Shown: in pieces, positions 30,264 through 38,254 of the stretch
How positions within the stretch are numbered: position 1 is the stretch's first letter
Layout: every line of letters starts with the position of its first letter
NCBI RefSeq assembly: GCF_024436035.1
Contig: NZ_JANFNG010000006.1
Span: 62,001 to 126,000 of the forward strand
Direction: 5' to 3'
DNA length: 64,000 nucleotides
DNA from: Streptomyces humicola
GTDB taxonomy: Bacteria > Actinomycetota > Actinomycetes > Streptomycetales > Streptomycetaceae
Notes under the pieces: generated by a model
The model's database searches: none
The model's input: the letters and a program-made list of their open reading frames with translations, nothing else
Told to the model about the DNA's origin: nothing
Position numbers and translations under genes: made by a program

Positions 30264-31430
30264 TCACGGGCGTCGCCGCAGAGCCGAGGGGCCGAGGTCC
30301 GCGATCTTCGGGTAGCCGTCGACCGCCATGAGGAGGTCGGCCTCCGCAAGGAGAGACCGCAGCACGTGGACGATTCCGTCCTCGCCCCCCAGCGCCAGAC
30401 CGTAGACGTACGGTCGCCCCACCGCCACCGCTCGCGCGCCCAGCGCCAGCGCTTTGACGACGTGGTCGCCGGAGCGCACCCCGGAATCGAAGATCACCGG
30501 AGTCTCGTCGGCGGCTTCGACGACATCTGGCAGCATGTCGAGCGAGGCAAGGCCACCGTTGGCCTGGCGTCCACCGTGGTTCGAGCAGTAGATCGCATCG
30601 ACACCGCCGTCAATCGCCTGCTTGACGTCCTCGGGATGCATGATTCCCTTGAGGATGAGCGGCAGGTCGGTCATGGAACGGAACCAGGCGAGGTCGTCCC
30701 ACATCAGGCTCGGGTTGCCGAAGGTCGTCGCCCAGGCGCCCACTGCGGCTTGGAGGTCCTGTGCCGGGGGCTTGGCCAACCGGGACCTGAAAATCGGGTC
30801 GCTGAAGTAGTTCTCAAGGACCAGCCCTCGCAGCTGGGGGAAGTTCGAGCGGCTGAGGTCACGCGGCCGCCACCCGGGGATCCAGGTGTCCAGTGTGACG
30901 ACGATCCCCTTGAAACCCGCCTGCTCGGCCCGGTTCACCAGGCTTTCCGCAAGTTCTCGGTCGTTCGGGGTGTAGAGCTGGAAGAAGCCCGGGGTGTCAC
31001 CGAACTGAGCAGCGACATCCTCCATCGGGTCGACTGTGAGCGTGGAGGCGATCATCGGCACACCAGTCCTGGCCGAGGCTCGCGCCACGGCCAGGTCACC
31101 GTGGCCGTCTTGCGCGCACAGGCCGATCACACCCACGGGCGCCATCAACAGCGGGGACGGCAGCGACAGCCCGCACAGCTCGATGGACAGGTCTCGCTGG
31201 GCTCCGTCGACGAGGATCCTCGGGATCAGCCCCCAGTCGTCGAACACCGAGGCGTTGAGGTCCTGAGTGCGCTCGTCGCCCGCCCCGCCGGCGACGTAGG
31301 AGAGGAGCCAGGGGTCCAACGCCTGGGAACCTCGCTCCTCCAACTCGGCGTAGGTCATCGGCATCTTCGGCATGATGCCGGAGAGTCCGTCGAGGTAGAT
31401 CTCGAACTGGTAGTCGCCGAAGTTTGCCAT
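30264..31430 (-). CDS. FMN-dependent alpha-hydroxy acid oxidase (lactate 2-monooxygenase-like)
   Basis: The 388-aa protein matches lactate 2-monooxygenase along its length: WLLSYVAGGAGDERTQ, LMAPVGVIGLCAQDGHGD, DTWIPGWRPRDL and LILKGIMHPEDV. The catalytic His-Gly-Gly-Arg is in YCSNHGGRQANGG. FMN-binding regions IFDSGVRSGDHVVKALALGA and VGRPYVYGLALGG are intact. The enzyme would oxidise a 2-hydroxy acid, with or without decarboxylation. It is the last gene of a TetR-hydrolase-aldolase operon, which suggests a 2-hydroxy acid intermediate is made there. Confidence 0.88.
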   Translation of the reverse strand: MANFGDYQFEIYLDGLSGIMPKMPMTYAELEERGSQALDPWLLSYVAGGAGDERTQDLNASVFDDWGLIPRILVDGAQRDLSIELCGLSLPSPLLMAPVGVIGLCAQDGHGDLAVARASARTGVPMIASTLTVDPMEDVAAQFGDTPGFFQLYTPNDRELAESLVNRAEQAGFKGIVVTLDTWIPGWRPRDLSRSNFPQLRGLVLENYFSDPIFRSRLAKPPAQDLQAAVGAWATTFGNPSLMWDDLAWFRSMTDLPLILKGIMHPEDVKQAIDGGVDAIYCSNHGGRQANGGLASLDMLPDVVEAADETPVIFDSGVRSGDHVVKALALGARAVAVGRPYVYGLALGGEDGIVHVLRSLLAEADLLMAVDGYPKIADLGPSALRRRP

Positions 31431-31475
31431 GTGCGCTCCTGCCTCCTCTGGTTGGTTCTGACGAAGCCGGGAGCC

Positions 31476-32303
31476 TCAGTCGAACAGGTCCGGTGACGAG
31501 GCAACGATCTGGTCCCACAGCGGACGGAACTGGAACCAGCCCGCGAGCGGCCCGCCGATCTGTGCGCGGACCAGCTCCGCGGTCTCCCGATCGATCTCGT
31601 GCGGGGTGCCGGCGGCCATGGCAAGCAGCTGCGCCTGGCACGACCGCTCCATCGTGATGAACCACCACGCGGCAGCGGCAACCGACTGGCCGATGGTCAG
31701 CAGGCCGTGGTTCTTCAGAATCACAGCCTTCGCCGAACCGAGCGCCTCGCCGATACGGCGCCCCTCCTCGGAGTCGCTCACGACGCCGCGGTAGTCGCAG
31801 TAGAGGCCCTGGTCCTCGAAGAAGGCGCAGGCGTCCTGGGTGAGAGGTGCCAGCGGGATCCCGAGCGTCGAGAACGCCTTGCCGTGGAGGGAGTGCGCGT
31901 GCGCGGCTGCGACGGCGTCCGGGCGGGCCTTGTGGACCTCGGAGTGGATGCAGAAAGCAGCACGGTTCACCGGTCGCTTTCCGTCCAGGAGGTTGCCTTC
32001 ATGGTCGACACGGATCAGGTCGGAGACCTTGATCTGGTTGAAGCTCATCCCGAATGGGTTGACCCAGAACGTGTCGGGGAACTCCGGGTCGCGGGCGGTG
32101 ATGTGCCCGGCGACCCCCTCGGAGAAGCCCAGCTTGCCGAAGATCCGGAAGGCGGCGGCGAGTTCCTGCTTGCGTATGTCGCGCTCTTCTTCGACCGAGG
32201 GATCCATGGGCGGGAGCGGGAGATCGAAGTCGTCGGGTATCGGGCCGACGTTGGCCCGGATCAGGTCGAGGATCTCGGGGGCGTAGCGCTGCGTGGTCGT
32301 CAT
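31476..32303 (-). CDS. class II aldolase/adducin family protein
   Basis: The 275-aa protein carries the zinc-binding His pattern of class II aldolases: AAAHAHSLHGKAFS and ILKNHGLLTIGQSVAAAAWW. Family segments HITARDPEFPDTFWVNPFG and VDHEGNLLDGKRPVNRAA are also present. This subgroup includes decarboxylases and aldolases acting on small hydroxy acids. It lies 45 bp upstream of the FMN oxidase gene on the same strand. Confidence 0.88.
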   Translation of the reverse strand: MTTTQRYAPEILDLIRANVGPIPDDFDLPLPPMDPSVEEERDIRKQELAAAFRIFGKLGFSEGVAGHITARDPEFPDTFWVNPFGMSFNQIKVSDLIRVDHEGNLLDGKRPVNRAAFCIHSEVHKARPDAVAAAHAHSLHGKAFSTLGIPLAPLTQDACAFFEDQGLYCDYRGVVSDSEEGRRIGEALGSAKAVILKNHGLLTIGQSVAAAAWWFITMERSCQAQLLAMAAGTPHEIDRETAELVRAQIGGPLAGWFQFRPLWDQIVASSPDLFD

Positions 32304-32388
32304 GCTCTTCGTTCCTCTCGATGTGCGGAGACCGATGTACGTAGACGTGGTCAGGCCGTGCGCCCCGTGACGCCGGCACAGGGAAACT

Positions 32389-33267
32389 TCAGCTGCTTCC
32401 TCCCGCGGCGAGAATCAGGGCGGCGACGCGTTGCGGCGCCTCCAGTGGGGGCCAGTGCCCGACGTCCCCAAGGGCGTGGAGCGGCGCGTCCGGCATGCGC
32501 TCGGCGATCCGCTCGGCCATGTGGGCACCCGAGATGGGGTCGCGCAGGCCCCAGATGAACGTCTTGGGCAGGTTGCTCGTCTCCATGGCGTCCACCCATC
32601 GGTCTCGGTGGGTGGCCCGGTCGGTGATGTAGCGGATCAGCCGGTGGGCGTTCAGGTGGCCGTCACCGCGGCTCACGCCCTTCCACATCTCGGCTACGTC
32701 GGCGCTCGGGTCGTAGCCCTCGGCGAATGTCGGTGCGAGGGCGGATGCCATGAGCTCTGCGTTCAGCGATGCGCTGAGCTGGGGGCCGATGTCCGGGTCG
32801 AGCAGCGCCGACTGGACCGGTTCCGGTCGGTGGAGTTCCGGGTAGATGCCGCCGTTCAGCAGCGTCAGGCTCGTGATCCGACTCTTCAATGACCCGTCGG
32901 CGCTGCGCGCGAGCAGCTCCTGCGCCACGGTGGTGCCGTAGTCGTGTGCCACGAGGTGCGTCGAGGCCACCGCCTCGTGCTGCCACAACGCGACCACCAG
33001 GTCGGCCTGTTCGTGGATCGAGTAGTCGTGATCGGCTGGCTTCTCGCTCGCACCGAAGCCGAGGAAGTCCGGCATGAGCAGGGTGTGGTGAGCAGCGAGA
33101 TCAGGTACCACCTGGGCCCAGTCGTGCGACGAACTGGGGAAACCGTGGAGCAGGGTCATCACGGGGCCGCTGCCGATCCGGCGAACGAACACCTCGCGTG
33201 AGACTCCGGCAACGGTGAGCGGGACCAGGTCGCCCCCGGACCACCACTGCTCGATACCGGTCGTCAT
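32389..33267 (-). CDS. alpha/beta hydrolase (epoxide hydrolase / haloacetate dehalogenase-like)
   Basis: The 292-aa protein has the oxyanion motif LLHGFPSSSHDW, an Asp nucleophile in LVAHDYGTTVAQE, an acid in IWGLRDPISG and the catalytic His in DVGHWPPLEAP. An Asp rather than Ser nucleophile fits epoxide hydrolases or dehalogenases. Either could produce the hydroxy acid used by the downstream oxidase. Its ATG overlaps the TetR stop by 4 bp. Confidence 0.85.
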   Translation of the reverse strand: MTTGIEQWWSGGDLVPLTVAGVSREVFVRRIGSGPVMTLLHGFPSSSHDWAQVVPDLAAHHTLLMPDFLGFGASEKPADHDYSIHEQADLVVALWQHEAVASTHLVAHDYGTTVAQELLARSADGSLKSRITSLTLLNGGIYPELHRPEPVQSALLDPDIGPQLSASLNAELMASALAPTFAEGYDPSADVAEMWKGVSRGDGHLNAHRLIRYITDRATHRDRWVDAMETSNLPKTFIWGLRDPISGAHMAERIAERMPDAPLHALGDVGHWPPLEAPQRVAALILAAGGSS

Positions 33268-33866
33268 CCGCGTCCTCCGAACAGCGCGGGCAGGAACCGG
33301 CGTTCCAGCTCGCCGTGCGGAAGAGCTGTCGGCTCCACCAGACTCTGTGCCAGCCCGCCTTCCCGGACAGCGACGACGAAGCGCAGCAGCATGTCGAGAT
33401 CCGCCTCGGCCACCCCGCTCGGCGCGGTCGCGAGGAGCGGCGCGATCAGCTCCGCGATGGCCGCCCGGATCGCCGCGTCGTGGCGAGCGAGCACTTCGGC
33501 CACCTCGGGGTTGCGGATGGCGTAGAGAGTGAACTCGGTGGATATGAGGAACCAGGTTCTTGTCTCCTCGTCCACGACGCTCGCCAGCTCGATGAACACG
33601 GCAACCGGATCCCCGGAGACAATGGCCTGGTCCACCGCCTCCCCGAGCTGTTTGAGGACGACCTCGGAGCGACGAGTGAACAACGCGAGGAAGAGCTCGT
33701 CCTTGGAGCCGTAGTTCGAGTAGAACGCGCCGGTCGTATAGCCGGCCCGTGCGCACAGCTCCGCGATCGAGACCCCGTGAAACCCATGCTCGGCGAACGC
33801 CTTCTCGGCCGCATCAAGCAGTCGCTCGTTCGTCTCCAGTCGCCTCTTGGTCACGCGTTTTGCCAT
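33264..33866 (-). CDS. TetR-family regulator
   Basis: The 200-aa protein has a TetR DNA-binding domain (residues 12-58, LLDAAEKAFAEHGFHGVSIA, then CARAGYTTGAFYSNYGSKDE) and a ligand-binding helical domain. It heads the catabolic operon and overlaps the hydrolase gene by 4 bp. An in-frame GTG at 33875 is an alternative start. Tandem palindromes just upstream (33906-33943) are its likely operators. Confidence 0.9.
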   Translation of the reverse strand: MAKRVTKRRLETNERLLDAAEKAFAEHGFHGVSIAELCARAGYTTGAFYSNYGSKDELFLALFTRRSEVVLKQLGEAVDQAIVSGDPVAVFIELASVVDEETRTWFLISTEFTLYAIRNPEVAEVLARHDAAIRAAIAELIAPLLATAPSGVAEADLDMLLRFVVAVREGGLAQSLVEPTALPHGELERRFLPALFGGRG

Positions 33867-33905
33867 GCGTCCCACCTGCTCTCGTCATGACGACCGACGA
33901 TCATG

Positions 33906-33943
33906 GATAGGGCTACCTATCCGATAGTAATACATATCCGATA
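33906..33943. promoter_or_regulatory. iterated TetR operator
   Basis: Overlapping dyads occur here: GATAGG-GCTA-CCTATC (33906-33921), CTATCCGATAG (33917-33927) and TATCCGATA (33935-33943). A further CTATCGA half follows at 33951. The AT-rich patch lies just upstream of the tetR start. Confidence 0.7.
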
Positions 33944-33956
33944 GGGTAAGCTATCG

Positions 33957-34211
33957 AATGAGGGTGGTGCGACACAAGGCCGCGACAGACGCAACCCGGC
34001 CTCCCGGCACGACCGTGAACAACACGGCTTCCGGCACGACCGTGATCGACGGGCAGCGCTCTGCATCCCCGCCAGCCAGCCAGCAGCAGTTCCGCACGCA
34101 AACCGCCGTGGATGCGGCGATCCCGAAGCCGACAGCCGCGATCCCGATACCGAGGGTCACTAAGGAGCCGGGCGCGGGCAGGAACCCGTACTCGTAGTAG
34201 TCCCCATCACC
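33957..34211. other. intergenic sequence beside the ATPase remnant
   Basis: I see nothing assignable. A minus-strand frame with GSLVTLGIGIAAVGFGIAAS hints at a decayed membrane segment, perhaps more of the ATPase or another gene. Confidence 0.3.
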
Positions 34212-34408
34212 GGACCGGCCTGCATCAGCGCGGGGGCGTCGTTGTTGCCGTCGCCGACCATGGCCACCCGCTGACCGTCTGTCCGGAGGTCGCCGGATGA
34301 TGGCGGCTTTGTGATCGGGGTGGACCTCGGCGTGGACCTGGTCGATGCCGACGGCCGCGGCGGTGTGGGCGGCCCGGTGGTTGTCGCCGGTGAGCAGGAT
34401 TCCCGTGA
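34212..34408 (-). pseudogene. remnant of a heavy-metal P-type ATPase
   Basis: The minus strand reads TGILLTGDNHRAAHTAAAVG and VHPDHKAAIIRR, then with a frameshift RTDGQRVAMVGDGNNDAPAL. These are the hinge and GDGxNDAPAL motifs of CopA/CtpV-type ATPases. The phosphorylation domain, membrane helices and C-terminus are gone. The fragment begins directly after the clc stop codon at 34416. Confidence 0.75.
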
Positions 34409-34415
34409 CTGGCCG

Positions 34416-36239
34416 TCAGGTATGTGCTGGCTGCGGTGCTTGCTTCGGGCCGTTGTGGAGGACGGTGAGGACGGCCTGGTGGGTGACCCAGCCGATCAGG
34501 CGGGTGCGGTCCTCGTCGAGGACAGGCACGCCTGCGCCGTCGGTGGCGACCAGGGCGTCGAGCGCGTCGGCGACCCCGGTGCCGGTGGTGACGGGCTTGG
34601 GCAGGTGGGTGATGGCGGCGACGGTGGTGGTGTTGTGGGTGCCGTCGGCGAGGGTTTCGGCGGCGGTGCGGGCGGTGGCGCAGCCCAGATAGCTGCCGTC
34701 GGCGGCGAGGACGGGTAGGACACCGTGCGGGGAACGGGCCAAGGCACCGGCGGCCTTGGCCAACGGCAGGTTCTCATCGAGCGTTGCCGGGACCGGCTCC
34801 ATCACCGTGCCCACCGTGATCCCGGCCAGCGGTGCGGTGGCCGGGGTGTGGTCGATGTCGATGCCGCGGCGGCGCAGCTTGAGGGTGTAGATGGTGTCCT
34901 TCGACAGCGCCCGGCTGATGCCGGTGGCCAGCACGATCGCGGCCATGAGCGGCAGGATGATCGAGTACTCGCCGGTCAGCTCGAACATGATGATCACGGC
35001 GGTGATCGGGGCGCGTGCGGCTCCGGCGAAGACCGCGCCCATGCCGATCAGAGCGTACGCCCCGGGCTGCCCCGTAATGCCGGGCGCAAGGTCGTGGGCG
35101 GTGGCGCCGAAGGCGGAGCCGAGCATGGCGCCCATGAACAGGGAGGGCGCGAAGACCCCGCCGGAGCCGCCGATGCCGATGGTCAGGCTGGTGGCGACGA
35201 TCTTCCCGACGAGCAGGACGAGCAGGAAGCCGATCACGTACTTGCCGGCGACGGCGTTTTCCAGCACGGGGTAGCCGACGCCGTACATCTGCGGCAGCAC
35301 CAGCAGCAGACCGCCGAGCAGCAGACCGCCGACGGCGGGGCGGGCCCACTCCGGCCAGCGCCAGGCGAAGTCGCAGGCGTCCTCGATCCAGTACAGGATC
35401 CGGGTGAAGGCCACCCCCACGGCACCGGCGATCACACCGAGCAGCGCGAACAGCAGGTAGTCGGCGAGGTTGTGGACCGTGAAGGGCGGCAGGTGCAGGA
35501 ACGGGGTATTGCCGAAGGCGGCCCGGCCGATCACGGACGCGGTGACCGAGGCGAGGACGACCATGCCGAAGGATTCTGCGGTGAAGTCGCGCAGGATCAG
35601 CTCCATCGCGAAGAACACCCCGGCCAGTGGGGCGTTGAAGGTGGCCGCGATGCCGCCGGCCGCACCGCAGGCGACCAGCACCCGCATCCGGTCCTCGGCC
35701 ACCTTCACCACGCGCCCCAGCGTGGAGCCGAAGGCGGAGCCGATCTGCACGATCGGCCCCTCGCGACCGACCGATCCGCCGCCGCCGATGCACAGCGCGG
35801 AGGCGAGCGACTTCACGATCGCGACCTGCGGGGCGATCCGTCCGCCGCGCCGGGCGACCGCGTACATCACTTCGGGCACCCCGTGGCCGCGCGCCTCGCG
35901 GGCGAAACGCTGCACCAGCGGCCCGTACGCCAGCCCCGCCAGCACCGGTGCCGCCAGGACGAACCAGGGGCCCAGCCACGGCACATGCGGGTTGGCCGGA
36001 TGCCCGGTCACCGCCGAATAGTCGGCGTGACCGGACAGCAGGGAGGTGAAGGTCTTGATCAGCCAACGGAAGACGATCGCCCCGAGGCCCGCGACGGCTC
36101 CGACGAGCAGTGCCATCGCCAGCAGTCCGCTCTTCGCCTCGCGCAAAGCGGCAAGCCCGGCGGGCAGGCCACGCCGCACGGCGGGCGCGGCGCCGCGTAT
36201 GGAAGCTGTGGTGGGTCCCGTGGTCGGTCGGCTCATCAT
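34416..36239 (-). CDS. ClC-family chloride transporter with CBS domains
   Basis: The 607-aa protein has a ClC membrane core: GHGVPEVMYAV, GGGGSVGREGPIVQIGSAFG with the gating Glu in REGP, and GIGGSGGVFAPSLFMGA. Two C-terminal CBS domains follow (~485-600, VGTVMEPVPATLDENLPLAK). The gating Glu suggests Cl-/H+ antiport, not a passive channel. I start at ATG 36239, six nt after a -10-like CATACT, so the mRNA may be leaderless; a TTG at 36254 also opens the frame. It shares a palindromic operator with the divergent marR gene. Confidence 0.9.
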   Translation of the reverse strand: MMSRPTTGPTTASIRGAAPAVRRGLPAGLAALREAKSGLLAMALLVGAVAGLGAIVFRWLIKTFTSLLSGHADYSAVTGHPANPHVPWLGPWFVLAAPVLAGLAYGPLVQRFAREARGHGVPEVMYAVARRGGRIAPQVAIVKSLASALCIGGGGSVGREGPIVQIGSAFGSTLGRVVKVAEDRMRVLVACGAAGGIAATFNAPLAGVFFAMELILRDFTAESFGMVVLASVTASVIGRAAFGNTPFLHLPPFTVHNLADYLLFALLGVIAGAVGVAFTRILYWIEDACDFAWRWPEWARPAVGGLLLGGLLLVLPQMYGVGYPVLENAVAGKYVIGFLLVLLVGKIVATSLTIGIGGSGGVFAPSLFMGAMLGSAFGATAHDLAPGITGQPGAYALIGMGAVFAGAARAPITAVIIMFELTGEYSIILPLMAAIVLATGISRALSKDTIYTLKLRRRGIDIDHTPATAPLAGITVGTVMEPVPATLDENLPLAKAAGALARSPHGVLPVLAADGSYLGCATARTAAETLADGTHNTTTVAAITHLPKPVTTGTGVADALDALVATDGAGVPVLDEDRTRLIGWVTHQAVLTVLHNGPKQAPQPAHT

Positions 36240-36241
36240 AT

Positions 36242-36277
36242 TTGCAGTATGCAAGACCTACCATTGTCCTATGCAAG
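36242..36277. promoter_or_regulatory. MarR-type operators between clc and marR
   Basis: Site 1 is the perfect palindrome TTGCA-GTA-TGCAA (36242-36254), overlapping the clc -10 region. Site 2 is TTGTCCTATGCAA (36264-36276). Related sites are seen at 36958-36971 and near 41598. Assignment to the adjacent MarR protein is inference from position. Confidence 0.6.
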
Positions 36278-36344
36278 GGACGCTCACTATGTGAGACGCA
36301 GTGGCCCGCGGCCTCCGGCGAGGCGGTGGAGAGGAGGTAGAAAG

Positions 36345-36890
36345 GTGCACATGCCGAAGCGCCCACCCCACACCGCCCCCTCACCGCGCGATCAAGGACG
36401 CTCAAGCCCCGCCGGTGCCGATGCCGAGAGCGCCGACGAGGTGGTCACCGCCGTCCTGACCGCATCACGACTACTCGTGGCGGTCTCCGCGCGATCTCTC
36501 GCCTCCGTCGAAGAGGCGCTGACGCTGCCGCAATTCCGCATGCTCGTTGTCCTCGACAGCCGCGGCGCGATGAACATCTCCCGCCTCGGCGAACACCTCG
36601 ACGTCATCCCCTCCACCGCCATGCGCATGGTCGACCGGCTCGTGGCCTCCGGCATGCTGGCCCGCACGCCCAATCCGGCCAACCGGCGCGAGATCCTCAT
36701 CGACCTGACCGACGCCGGACGACGCGTCGTCCGCGAGGCCACCGAACACCGCCGGGACGAGATCGCCCGCATCGTCGCCGCCATGCCGCCCGACCGGCGT
36801 GCTGGTCTGATCGAAGCGCTCAACGCGTTCACGCAAGCCGGCGGGGAGCCCCCAGCGCACGTCAAACCGTCCCTCGACGTCGGCTGGTGA
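36345..36890 (+). CDS. MarR-family regulator
   Basis: The 181-aa protein has a winged-helix core: EALTLPQFRMLVVLDSRGAM, ISRLGEHLDVIPSTAMRMVD and RTPNPANRREILIDLTDAG. GAGGAGG lies 7 nt before the GTG at 36345; an in-frame ATG at 36351 is the alternative. It is divergent from clc and probably represses it and itself through the TTGC-N5-GCAA sites. Confidence 0.88.
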   Translation: MHMPKRPPHTAPSPRDQGRSSPAGADAESADEVVTAVLTASRLLVAVSARSLASVEEALTLPQFRMLVVLDSRGAMNISRLGEHLDVIPSTAMRMVDRLVASGMLARTPNPANRREILIDLTDAGRRVVREATEHRRDEIARIVAAMPPDRRAGLIEALNAFTQAGGEPPAHVKPSLDVGW

Positions 36891-36957
36891 GGCTGGTGAG
36901 CCGGCGAGCGAGCGGCGGGGCTTACCCGGGGTGCGGGTGCAAGACCGTCGACCAATG

Positions 36958-36971
36958 TTGGCATAATGCAA
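36958..36971 (+). promoter_or_regulatory. promoter and MarR-like site for PCuAC gene
   Basis: The -10 CATAAT (36962-36967) lies 6 nt before the ATG, so a leaderless mRNA is likely. TTGGCATAATGCAA overlaps it and resembles the clc/marR sites with one extra base. Confidence 0.5.
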
Positions 36972-36973
36972 AA

Positions 36974-37513
36974 ATGACCCGCGACAGCCTCCTCATCCGA
37001 ACCATTCGCGCGGCCGCCGTCTCGGCAGTCTTTGCCGCGCTGGCAACGGCGTGCTCCGTAAGCCCGAGCGAGCCGACGGCGCCGACCACGTCCACCAGCG
37101 GCTCGACGAGCCCAGCCTCCACCCCGGGGCGGATGGACGTCACCGCGCCCGGAATCGACCTGCGCCTGAGCGACGTGACCGCCCGCCTCAACGCCTCCGG
37201 GACCGGCGAGGTGACCATGACCATCCGCAACGACGGCAGTGTCCCCGAGCATCTCGACATGATCGCCGCCCCCGGCGGAAGCAGGGCCACCCTTCAAGGC
37301 GGCAGCGCTGTCGACGGCTCCATGACCTCCGCCGGGATCCTGCTGCAGCCGGGAAGCACCACCACGTTCGGCGGCCACGGTCCGCATGTTCTCTTCCAGG
37401 ACGTCCACGGCACCACGGCCATCCACACGCTGCCACTGACGCTGGAGTTCGGAGTCGCCGGCCTGGTCCATGTCCAAGCCGTCGTCACCACCCAGTCAAC
37501 TACTCTGCCGTAA
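36974..37513 (+). CDS. PCuAC-like copper chaperone lipoprotein (diverged)
   Basis: The 179-aa lipoprotein has signal and lipobox LATACSVSP, a Ser/Thr/Pro linker and a DUF461/PCuAC-type beta domain: LRLSDVTARLNASGTGEVTM, IRNDGSVPEHLDM and TTTFGGHGPHVLFQDV. Classic copper ligands (H-M...M...HxM) are only partly kept: the final HxM reads HVL. It may bind copper weakly or have another role. A second, canonical PCuAC gene lies at 49408-49890. Confidence 0.75.
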   Translation: MTRDSLLIRTIRAAAVSAVFAALATACSVSPSEPTAPTTSTSGSTSPASTPGRMDVTAPGIDLRLSDVTARLNASGTGEVTMTIRNDGSVPEHLDMIAAPGGSRATLQGGSAVDGSMTSAGILLQPGSTTTFGGHGPHVLFQDVHGTTAIHTLPLTLEFGVAGLVHVQAVVTTQSTTLP

Positions 37514-37596
37514 CCGAGCTTGTTGACTCGGTTCGGTACGGCTCTGTTTATGCTCCCGACTGCCCCCTACGACAGGGCGGCCACGGGTCACATCTA

Positions 37597-37621
37597 CCGG
37601 TCCCCGCTATGCGGGGACCGG
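37597..37621 (-). ncRNA. end hairpin of IS200/IS605 remnant (possible omega-RNA 3' end)
   Basis: CCGGTCCCCGC-TAT-GCGGGGACCGG is a perfect 11-bp stem with a 3-nt loop. It overlaps the stop codon of the TnpB remnant. IS200/IS605 elements carry such a subterminal hairpin, and TnpB guide RNAs end at this place. Whether it is still transcribed is unknown. Confidence 0.4.
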
Positions 37622-37880
37622 AGCGGGCATGTTGACGAATACCCACGCCGTGGCCCCTCGCTGAGCGATGTTGACCCCGGCGACGTGGTCGGCTCGCCCA
37701 GCGAGGCCGCAACGACGACAGGAGAAGTTGTCCCAAGTCGGCCGGTTGGCGCGCTCGGTGTGGTCGCAGCGCGGGCAGCGCTGCGAGGTGTAGGCGGATC
37801 CACCTCGATGAACGGCACCCCGGCGCGGCGGATGTTGCCCGTCCCGACCTGCCGAACGGCCGCATCCCGCGCCTCCGATC
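37607..37880 (-). pseudogene. C-terminal remnant of an IS200/IS605 OrfB (TnpB) transposase
   Basis: One frame has RRAGVPFIEVDPP and, after a frameshift, another has YTSQRCPRCDHTERANRPTW then FSCRRCGLAGRADHVAGVNI. This is the OrfB zinc-ribbon end (four Cys in two CxxC pairs) with the final D/N-containing active-site segment. The RuvC domain upstream is missing, so the protein is inactive. Confidence 0.8.
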
Positions 37881-38254
37881 GGCGCGTTTACATCGCACGG
37901 CAGGCACGACCGAAAGCCGATAATCCGAAGACAAGAGACCGGTTGCGGCAGGCATATGAGGTGTGCCATCGTAAATTTCGACGCGCAGCGCCCATAGATT
38001 CCAACAGCTCCCACGAGTGAAGAACCCTTCATTCACAGGAGTTCAGGTTCCTTGCACTCGACTCCTTTGAGACCAATGCATTTCTGCACATCCTGGGACG
38101 ACCCGGGGGAGGCGGAGCATTGGTCATACCTGCGCCGCATCAGCTTGGACTCGGGCTTATAGCACCCGTTCGATGCAGCCATTGCAGCGCGGGACTCGTG
38201 GTGAGTCCGCGTGCCCCATTCTCCCGTGCCTGAATTCAGAAGGGGCGGACTTGG
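37881..38254. other. intergenic stretch before sulP
   Basis: No gene is recognised. It contains a small TGAAG/CTTCA hairpin near 38020 and moderately AT-rich DNA, consistent with decayed mobile-element sequence and the sulP promoter. Confidence 0.3.

Noticed and set aside
34725-36344. Long plus-strand frame leading into marR
   Set aside because: It is antisense to clc. Only the part after the GTG at 36345 is MarR.
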